NCBI GenBank assembly: GCA_027923505.1
Contig: BROI01000015.1
Span: 724,240 to 788,239 of the forward strand
Length of the DNA: 64,000 nt
Source of the DNA: Mayamaea pseudoterrestris
Taxonomy: Eukaryota; Bacillariophyta; Bacillariophyceae; Sellaphorales; Sellaphoraceae
Direction: 5' to 3'
The notes below the pieces were generated by a model. It did not search any database. It worked only from the letters and a program-made list of their open reading frames with translations, and was not told the origin of the DNA. Shown piece after piece: positions 55,898-64,000 of this stretch. A program made the position numbers and the translations under genes. Positions within the stretch are counted from its first letter, which is position 1; every line of letters starts with the position of its first letter.

Positions 55898-58800
55898 TGG
55901 GTAAAAATCACCAGTCGCAGAAGCGCAAGTCCTCGAAACACAAGGCCAATGGCAACGCCAAAACTCGGACGCAGGCGGTTGACGTAGTACGTCGGAAACC
56001 CATCGGAGTCTAAGGTAGTCGTTGCATGACAGTATATATTCATAACCGTTCTCTATTTTTGTCTCAGGTGACTGGAAAGGCCACAGTCGAGTACTTTTTC
56101 GATCCGTGTCTCTTGATCAAAGGGAAAAGGACGGACAAGATTCCAGTCGACCACGAAGATCCCCTCTTTTTCGCATCGAAACATCTATTCATGCCGTGTA
56201 CTATCATCAAGCCATTGGAAGGAGAAAAGGATCATGCAGGAAACACACATACAGCTCCAGCGCTTGTCAAGACTACGGATGGAACCCTCCACAAGATCAC
56301 AGACAGCTCAAAGTTGATTGCGCTCGTTTCACCTGACGACTATGTTGGTTGTGACGACGTTTTGCATCTTCCACAAATTTCAGAGGGAAGCTTGCTTCAT
56401 ACAATTAGAACCAGGTTTCAACGCGACGAGATTTACACCTCGGCTGGTCCAATTCTTATTTCAGTTAATCCATATCGCGCGACATTTACGGTCGAGGGCG
56501 ATGACATTTACGCCGAAGAACAAATGCTTCTATATCAGTCATCGCATCATCACGGGAGCTTTCTTCCAAACAAGCCGCCGCATTTATTTCTGACGGCGAA
56601 TCGTGCCTACAGTGCTTTGATTGAGTCGGTTCATGCTTCGCAAACTTTACAGTATACAGGAGAGGACCCAGTGTTGGTGCAGGAGCACCACCTTCATGCA
56701 CCTGGAACGGTCCGCAACCAAAGCATTATCATAAGTGGCGAATCGGGTGCGGGCAAGACGGAAGCAACGAAAATTATTATGAAGTTTCTCGCGCGAATTA
56801 CGCGACGAAAGCAGGCCTCGTTACCGCAGTCGACCTCGATTGATCACCTGGAAGATCAAGTTTTATCTTCAAATCCTTTATTGGAGGCTTTTGGCAATGC
56901 ACAGACACTGCGCAACGACAACTCAAGTCGCTTTGGCAAATTTATTCACATTTTTGTGAGTACAAATACCGGAGTCATAACGGAGCGTCCATTTCAAAGT
57001 AAGTTCATATGTCGTACCATTGTTAATCGAGTGTGTAGCTACTAACGCTGCGTTCTGCCATTACTGACTGTATAAAGCTATTTGCTTGAGCGAACACGAA
57101 TCACGCAGCAAGCGACTGGCGAACGCAACTATCACGTTTTTTACCAGCTACTGTCGGGCGCGAATCCCGAACTGCTGCATGAGCTTGGCTTGGATGCTGA
57201 AGAGGCAAACAGTCTCTCGTACTTGGGTGGAGGGTTTACCAAGACGAAGCACGATGCGGTAGCTTTTCAGGAAACAATTCACTGCCTCACCAGCATTGGC
57301 CTATCAGAGGACGAACAAAGGCACGTTTTCGGTATGGTCGCTGCTGTACTTCATTTTGGGCAATGTGCGATTCAATGACAACAACGATAATGCCGACCAC
57401 AGCCGACATTTCGGATGACTCTCGAGCCAGTCTGCAAAAGGCATGCGAGCTTGGAATCAGCGAACCCAAAATGGCGGGAGGCCATTCTTACCAAAAATCT
57501 TGTCGTTGATGGTACATTAATAAAAAGGAACAAAAAACGCCCTGATGGCGGCCGACAAGCGCGACGCCCTGGCCAAACTGACGTATTCGTCTCTTTTTCT
57601 TTGGCTGATTCAGCGAATAAACCAAACGCTAGATGCCGCCTCCCACGGAAATGCCAGCGCGAAGATTGAAAAGTGACGGTCAAGGTTACATTGGTGTACT
57701 GAGATATGGATTCGAGTGTTTCGAGACTAATGGTTTTGAACAGCTGTTGATTAACTACTGCAACGAGAAACTACAACGCCACTTTAACCGGCAACTTGTT
57801 TGAGGTTGAACAGCAAATGTACGCGCAGACGAAGGAGTTGACTGATCGTATATAACGTTCAACGACAATCGGCCTTGCGTTGAACGCATTGAGGGCGGTT
57901 CTGGAGTAGTGGGGATCTTGGTTACTCTAGACGATGCGTGGGGCAGTGGAATGGGTTCGGCGGTTGAAAAGGATGCCAAATTTGTCGCCCAGCTACACAA
58001 GCGGTTTGGACTGGGAGCGTCATCGTCAAATCTCACCTGGAATGGGAAAGCCAGTGAAACAACTCTCGATCGGTGCACATAAGAATTTTTCGACCCCAAA
58101 GATTGAACGGACAAAGAGTTTATAATTCAGCATTATGCAGGAGAGGTAAGAGTCGAGATTTGGGTGGACATGCTTGTCTATTGTAAAAGTTCGACTGACA
58201 CATATTGCGCTTATATTCGTTCAGGTTCGATACATAGCCGAAGGATTTAACGACAAGAACATGGACAATTGAGCAATGAACTTCGCGACCTTGGCGTCGA
58301 TGCAACGGTAGAACTTGTGACAAACGTGTACGCTTCTGCAGTTTATAGTTCAAACAACTCGAATAATCTTCGCTCATCCATTCGTGGAGTCGTATCGGTT
58401 CCCAGTTTCGGAACATCCTTGCAAAACACTGGTGGACGATTTAGACGAAACACAGCCTCACTACATCCGATGGAAAGCCAAATCGCACCAAGACAGCAGG
58501 TTCATTTGTCTCCGGGCGAGGTTTTAAAAAGAATTGCGCTATTCGGGTATGATGGAAGCGATTCGCATCCGTCGCGAGGGATACGCTTTTCGCGAGGATC
58601 TTGAAAGCTTTTCCATCGCTTCAGTGTCCTGCTGACGGACAAAGTTCTGGCGATGGCGATTTTGGCATTGTTCAACTGGTCAAGACACTGTCCGAACAGT
58701 TATGTGACAGGCGCTGATTGGCAGATAGGTCACACGAAGATATTTTTGAAGGCGTGAGCTGGCAGAGAAGTTAGAACGGCTTGAGCAAACTTCGAGTCCG

Positions 58801-60175
58801 CGTCGCAGCTCGCACACTCACAAAATTTGAGCGTCGCTTGGTGCGCGACCAAGTTACAGCTCTTTTTGATCACGTGGGTCAAGTTTCGCCTCCACACGGT
58901 TCGTCGCAAGCGACAGCACGAGGCAGCTACGCGGGTGGCTCTTCCGCTGAGCGACGTCGGCGTAGACAAAAGCAGTATGTCAAGACGAGACAAGGAATTG
59001 TAGCGATTCAAGCTCGTTTTCGATCCATGCTAGCATCACACCGCGTGAATAAGATGAAAGACCCTTTCTACGATCTTTCGTTTAAGAATGTAAGGTTTTA
59101 GTCGCGTTACAGCAAGAGCAACTCGAAAAGGCTGTGGCGGCCAGCGATTATAAGGCAGCAGCTGAGTTGGAATCGAAAATGTAAGCGCATGGCCAGTGTT
59201 TTAAAGCGCCTTATGTGATATATACACTTAATCTCTTCTTTCTCCACCAGTGCATGCACCCGGCTTGCAGTGGAAAGTAAGCGGCGCTCACTGCGCAGTC
59301 ATTGAGAAACGAATTGCTGAATACAAACGCTCTCAATGAAGCAATGAGGACAAAAAGATTTTAAGGTTTTGCAGTGAACTGCAAGACTCAACTTGAGAAT
59401 CTTTGCAGCGAAACGGGTGGAAATGCGGACCTAGCGGGAATTGCGCGACAATATACGCGTGATCGAATCTGAAATTGCGTCTGCGGCCAGAAATCGTGAC
59501 TTCGAGGCGGCAGCTGCTGGCCAGACTCGACTTGAAACGCGCTAAGCTCAGGTTTCAGGATTGTCTCGACGGAGATGACATTGATGAAGCTCATTTGACA
59601 GAAGTGACTCAGCGTGTAGCTCTAGGGAATGCAAGTAATGAGTCACCTACGCTTGACGGTGTTAAAAAGGAAATACACTCACGCTTTGATCTTGAACAAG
59701 CTATTGCGTGTGGCACAGACCCGGTAAATAGAGCTGTCGCATCCAGCAATTACAAGAAGGCGGAAATGCTACGATCGGAGGTTGACAACCTCACAGGACT
59801 ACGATCAGCCTATCCAACCGCTGTTGATTGCCAAGAACGTTTACGAGGTCTAAAGATAGAGATGGACCATGCGATATCAAATAAGCATTTTACTTTGGCA
59901 GAGGAGATTCATGGAAGATGAATGCGCTAGGAAGCAAGACTTGGTCGAGAAGAACCGTTGGAGCATAAATTTACAAATGAGCCTAAGGGCTCGGAAATGT
60001 CGCGTCGTACGATTGCTGGACCACTTCCTACAGTTTCGATTGCCTCCATCTGTGGTGAGTGTAATTAAGTCGAGCACCTCGGTGCCAGTTGGAAAGCTAA
60101 TCGAACCGGAGTCTGTGACGAAGTCCGCACAAACTGGCAAGACGGTGGGAAAACTGACCCGCGAAAACCGTTAAC
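55898..60175 (+). pseudogene. myosin heavy chain with IQ and UVR-like tail, many frame breaks
   Basis: The longest open piece (56026-57045) holds the motor's N-terminus, HLPQISEGSLLHTIRTRF, the P-loop GESGAGKT and switch I NDNSSRFGKF. An upstream ATG at 55898 (MGKNHQSQKRK) and a likely intron 56020-56070 precede it. Later motor parts occur in changing frames: [56 protein letters not shown] and GADWQIGHTKIFLKA. An IQ-like GIVAIQARFRSMLASHR follows near 59000. The tail (59100-59920) has UVR-like units (ALQQEQLEKAVAASDYKAAA, SNYKKAEMLRSEVDNL, SNKHFTLAEEI). Breaks are mostly single-base, about one per 100 bases, for example an extra G in TTTGGGCAAT near 57360. It may be one gene with the CBS-PB1 part downstream. 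Confidence 0.75.
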
Positions 60176-60465
60176 CACGAACTCTTTCGCGACGATTACA
60201 ACAGTGGCAAAAATTGTTGTCGTCTAAGAGAGCCAGTTCATGCATTATCCTTGGTGATCAAGAGGAAGTGATGGGCATTGTAACAGATACTGATTTTACA
60301 AGGCGTGTTGTCGCCAATCCGGGCATTGACCCAGACTTGACCCTATCGCTCGGCATTGCAGACTCCTGATCCTACTTGCATGTCCATTGGAGATTTTGCC
60401 ATGGATGCCCTCAATACCATGCTGGAGAAATCAGTTTCGCCATCTTCCAGTTACCGATTTGACGG

Positions 60466-60500
<35 letters not shown>

Positions 60501-62790
60501 TCGGAACAGTTGATATAGGCAATTGCTTGCACGAAGCCATTGCGAAGCTGGAAACGCTGCAATCTCGCAGTCCAAAGGTAGCAGAGGACGCTGTTCATCA
60601 AATAGTTCAAGGAGCGACGAATGAGCACCAGAGCTTTAGCATTGCATACCCTTCTTTCGAGTCCTCATGGCCAAGGACGGGCGGGAAGGCTATTCCGACC
60701 TTGCGGGAGCTTATTGCAAGGGCGACCGACCACTATCATTGGCCCTCAAACTAGTAATCAGGGAAGCTGTAAAGCATGCATGGCGGAAAGCAAACATGCC
60801 GCACTGATTGCGAAGATGGACGTCTTGTTGGCATTTTTGATTTAAAGACATGATGTCCCGAGCAATTGCTACTAGCAACTTTTCTCGCTCGATAAAACCT
60901 CAGTGTCTGCTGGTGATGACTCGAGAACCTGAATGCATTTCACCAGACATGACGGTTATTGATGCTCTCTATGCTATGGCTGACAACAAATTTTTTATTC
61001 CCGTCGTCGAGGATGACGGCCGTGTTGCTGGATTGTGGACGTACTTGATGTCAAATGCATCGGAGGGCGGTTGGGTGAGATCGTTTTTAAGCAAAGCGTT
61101 GGAAGTCGATGATGCATCGACAATTTCAGCTCCAAGTAATTACGGTCCAGTGAGCGTCGCTTCTATCCGAGCAGAAGGAAGTTGTTGGCGGCAAAAAAGA
61201 CGGCATTGACAAACCTCCGTCCTATGAAAGCAGTCTTGTCGCTCACCAACGAAAGTATTCTAAACGTCGCTAAACTTTTTGCAAAGAAAAGCGAAGCGAC
61301 GCATCACTCGTCGTCTATCCAGAAGGAGCGCTCGCTGGCATAGTAACCGACACAGACTTCACTCGGCGGGCTGTTGCAAGAGATCTGGATCTTGCGCAAC
61401 AACTCCTATTTCTGCCATAATCACGATTGATCCAACGTGCGTAGCACTCGACGAGATCCTGCCATAGATTGCTCTTGAGTGCATGATCCGAAAACCATTT
61501 CCGTCACTTCGCCAGTTGTTGACAGTGAAGGAGCTGTGGTTGGTGGTAGCGTTGATATTAAGAAAATGTGTGACTGCTGCTATAGCGAAGCTGGAGCGCG
61601 CTGGTTCAGACAAACAAATGTTGAAAGGTTCAGGAAGAATTGGTCAAGACGCTTGGCCTTCGAGGATAATGCAAATGATGCCGCAGGTTGCCTTCAAGAA
61701 TCTACTTGGCAGTCTACTGTCTCAAGCCAGTGGCGGCGAAGCGCTGCTTTCGACGCTTGCTGGGCTTTAAAAGGGAAGCCGTCTACTATGGTCAGCCCAA
61801 CAAAATTCACGGAGGTTGCATTGCGTATGGCGGCCAGTCGGCATGCCGCGCTCATCGTCGAGAATGGAAAGTTGTTGGGCATTTTTGGCTTTAAGGATAT
61901 GATGACGCGCGCCATTGCGAATGAATTACCGCTTGATACTCCTGTATTCGATGTAATGACATCGGAACCTGAGTCCGTTTCCCCAGATTTGACGGTTCTT
62001 GATGCACAGCAAATCATGTACGACAACAAAATATTGACGTTGCCAGTGGTCAATGACTTCAGGAAACGTCGTTGGCCTTTTGACATCATGGATGTATTAT
62101 GGCTGCGGTGGAACGGGCTGGATGGCGGTCGATCTTTAGCAATGCAATGGGACCTTGAGGAATCGCAGTCAAAGAGCACAGCCAAGAGCGAACTCAAATC
62201 CCACCGCCCAGAAATGGTGTTTGCATCGCAAATCCCTTCGCATATTCCAGCAACGCTTGAATTTGAAGAGGACAAGCGCTTTGCCGGTAGCACACCTTGG
62301 AGAGCTCGGGAAGAGCGCCAACAAAATGGCCTATCAAATGGACGATTTGAGTCGCAGCACTGCAAATGCAAGCGTTTTTAAAGTCGGATCCTGAACACCC
62401 ATCGGCAAAATTGTCCTCCAAGCATTGCTTTGCTTCTCGAAAGCGTTTCCGAAAAGTCTGGCATACCGCATGATAAAATTCGGCTACAATATACAGATGA
62501 CGAGGGCGATGCAGTGGATAATTACTGGCGACGATGATGTGCGGATGCGAAGCGCTGGGATGTCGCGCGGCAAACAGGCAAGGTCATCAAACTCTGCAGT
62601 CGCGCGCTTGGAGCCTATTAAGACCAGTACTCTGCTCGCTGACATGCCCCATGAGCAGTTGCTGCGCGCTTGGAATTGCCGGAGCTTTGGCGATCGTTGG
62701 CTTGGCCCCTCCTTGCCCTATCGAAACCAAGAAAGGCATAATATTTGGCGTAATAAAGCATGCTTAGAATAAAACGAACTGCAGGAATTG
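60176..62790 (+). pseudogene. CBS-repeat and PB1 protein, many frame breaks
   Basis: Two similar blocks of about 1.05 kb follow each other. Block 1 (60200-61170): GIVTDTDFTRRVVANPG, then TCMSIGDFAMDALNTMLEK, MTREPECISPDMTVIDALYA. Block 2 (61230-62110): GIVTDTDFTRRAVARDLD, TCVALDxPAIDALECMI, MTSEPESVSPDLTVLDAQQ. Each block has two CBS pairs. A PB1-like part follows (62390-62620, IRLQYTDDEGDAV...ITGDDDV) and then a short hydrophobic segment (LLRALGIAGALAIVG) at the end. Plants and fungi have CBS-CBS-PB1 proteins with this order and a C-terminal membrane helix, but with one block. CBS pairs bind adenosine nucleotides. Frame breaks are frequent, including a run of 32 A at a turn of the first block. 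Confidence 0.7.
60466..60497 (+). repeat. run of 32 A inside a CBS domain
   Basis: Uninterrupted A run between GACGG and TTGTCGG. The flanking residues (LPVTDLTE before, IVGTVDI after) belong to one CBS motif, where only a short turn is expected. It could be a slippage expansion or an assembly artefact. Confidence 0.9.
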
Positions 62791-62979
62791 GGCATTATGC
62801 ATTAGTCTTAGCAATTTTTGGCAGAAAAATCACACCGCCAACGAGTGAGTTGGTCATTGACACGCTGCTTTCATCATCCGCACCAGTAGTAGCTTGCAGG
62901 CCCAGGAAGAAAAAACGGAAGGGTACCAGACAAACTGCCTTGTCGAAACCATTCGAAGGCGATGATCATTGATGATGGG

Positions 62980-64000
62980 AACTAGTTTGGGTTGCCGGCA
63001 CGTTTCCAACAACCACCGAACGATGCCTTCATTTTGCTGCTCCTGACAATGAGCACGTTGAGTAGACCATGCTTTCTCCTGGTGCCAGTAATCGGAAATC
63101 CATTCGCCTGGGCAAAGACCTTGCAGGGCAATGAGTCGCTAAGCTCCGCCTTGTCCGTCAAGGAAGCAATGAGACTGCCTCTGCGATGATTGTTCGACTG
63201 GTCTTGGTGTTGTTTTTCGAAGAAACGTTCTTGCATGTGCTATCGGAGCCATCCGTGCTACATTCTGCATCAACAAGCACGCGGTCAAATAATAGCAGAA
63301 GTTTTGTCGTTACTCCGAAATGTAAGATTCTTCCTGCTCGTAGCAGCTTAGGGCCTGTCGCGCCTTGGCGCTCTTGTTCATGCGTTTCCCTCTTGCCACA
63401 GTGCAATAATTCCTCCGCAGCAACCTGCGAATCAAACACCAAATTGTAAGCTGCAGCTTCGTCTTGTAGAATAAGTTGTTCCGTCATTGCAGCTATAACT
63501 GGATGCAAATATCACTTGTTGGTGTTGCGCCGTCAACAGTATCTGTCTCCGAACTAGACCCAACCGATAGTTGCTGTCAGTTTCCAAATCAATCTTGATA
63601 CTTTTGAATGACTCGCACGCAGATATTCGTTCTCCTTCAGATATATCGACTCAATTAATCAGTGATGCAGTGTTGTTGGTGCGAAGATAGTCTGCCATGG
63701 CGCAAAGCTTGAGTCCAGGAGCGCAGCACGTCAAGGACTCTGAGATTTGGCTTGAAATGCATGAGAGGATTGCTGCGTAGTAGCGGTTCTGTCAACCCTA
63801 TTCCTTGACATGTCGGTTCAATGTCAAGCTGATTGGTCAGTAACGCAGCAACGGCTGCTCCTGAGCTCACGTCTTGGCCGTAGACTCGTCCGATCGAAAG
63901 CAAGAGGATTGCGCCAACCAAAGTCACCAGGCAGGGCATAAAATCCCCAAGCTGCGTCAAGCCACGGAACAAGCATTGGATATTCTTCATTCGCTATAGT
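62980..64000 (-). pseudogene. NSUN-type RNA cytosine methyltransferase, broken, partial at window end
   Basis: Read from 64000 leftwards. GRVYGQDVSSGAAVAAL (about 63890-63840) is followed, after a two-base loss near 63728, by the SAM-binding motif I CCAPGLKLCAMADYL. Then come FDRVLVDAECSTDGS (about 63290, motif IV, where DAPC is usual) and LLAPGESMVYSTCSLS (about 63080, motif VI with the catalytic TC). NSUN enzymes methylate C5 of cytosine in tRNA or rRNA. In motif IV the DAPC proline is Glu here. The pieces lie in different frames; one or two small introns are possible, but several breaks interrupt motifs. The N-terminus may lie beyond the window. Confidence 0.6.

Overview
This is eukaryotic nuclear DNA, most likely from a photosynthetic stramenopile and probably a diatom. 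The genes carry GT-AG introns. Ty1/copia elements of the kind described from diatoms are abundant. Two proteins start with secondary-plastid presequences of the ASAFAP type (AAAF|LP in the methionine sulfoxide reductase at 53.5-54.2 kb, ASAF|SP in the coiled-coil protein at 54.6-55.5 kb). The genus cannot be told from the sequence.

Layout. 0-0.95 kb: a hairpin-bearing unit present twice. 0.95-7.3 kb: a minus-strand tyrosine-recombinase (DIRS-like) retroelement with Gag, an unknown ORF, a tail of RNase H and the recombinase, but no reverse transcriptase. 8.0-13.6 kb: a young minus-strand copia element. Its Gag and protease ORFs share a frame across one TAA, and protease runs into integrase through a textbook -1 frameshift signal. 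13.6-22.2 kb: a 3.2-kb segment present twice in direct orientation, with a gag remnant and an unknown plus-strand gene between the copies. 23.2-24.9 kb: a gene made of heptad and undecad repeats, broken. 25.2-27.0 kb: a DUF1399/GRDP-like gene with three CAG-type triplet arrays; its frame changes inside the first. 27.6-28.8 kb: a broken RecN-like gene.

28.9-36.1 kb is the intact host-gene core: TLDc protein (one intron), DPH5, a three-repeat beta-type protein, and a carotenoid-oxygenase-like protein that seems to lack most iron-binding histidines. A 50-bp minisatellite follows. 36.9-49.6 kb: a copia element with two apparently identical 241-bp LTRs, into whose pol a second copia element (39.6-46.1 kb, 254-bp identical LTRs) has inserted. 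Next to the 5' LTR each element has a primer site matching the 5' half of a tRNA cut after nucleotide 40: elongator Met in the outer one, Asn in the inner one.

50.1-55.5 kb: TspO/MBR-like protein, GILT-like thiol reductase, MsrB and a plastid-targeted PspA/Vipp1-like protein, all minus strand. 55.9-62.8 kb (plus strand): a myosin motor, IQ and UVR-like tail, two blocks of CBS domains and a PB1 domain, possibly once one fusion gene, now with a frame break about every 100 bases. 63.0-64.0 kb (minus): an NSUN-type RNA methyltransferase, broken in the same way. In these broken stretches the protein sequence stays well conserved in all three frames, so very recent pseudogenes and unpolished assembly are both possible.

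The window thus shows compact, intact host genes separated by retroelements, and records several retroelement strategies: RT loss, -1 frameshifting, half-tRNA priming and nesting.
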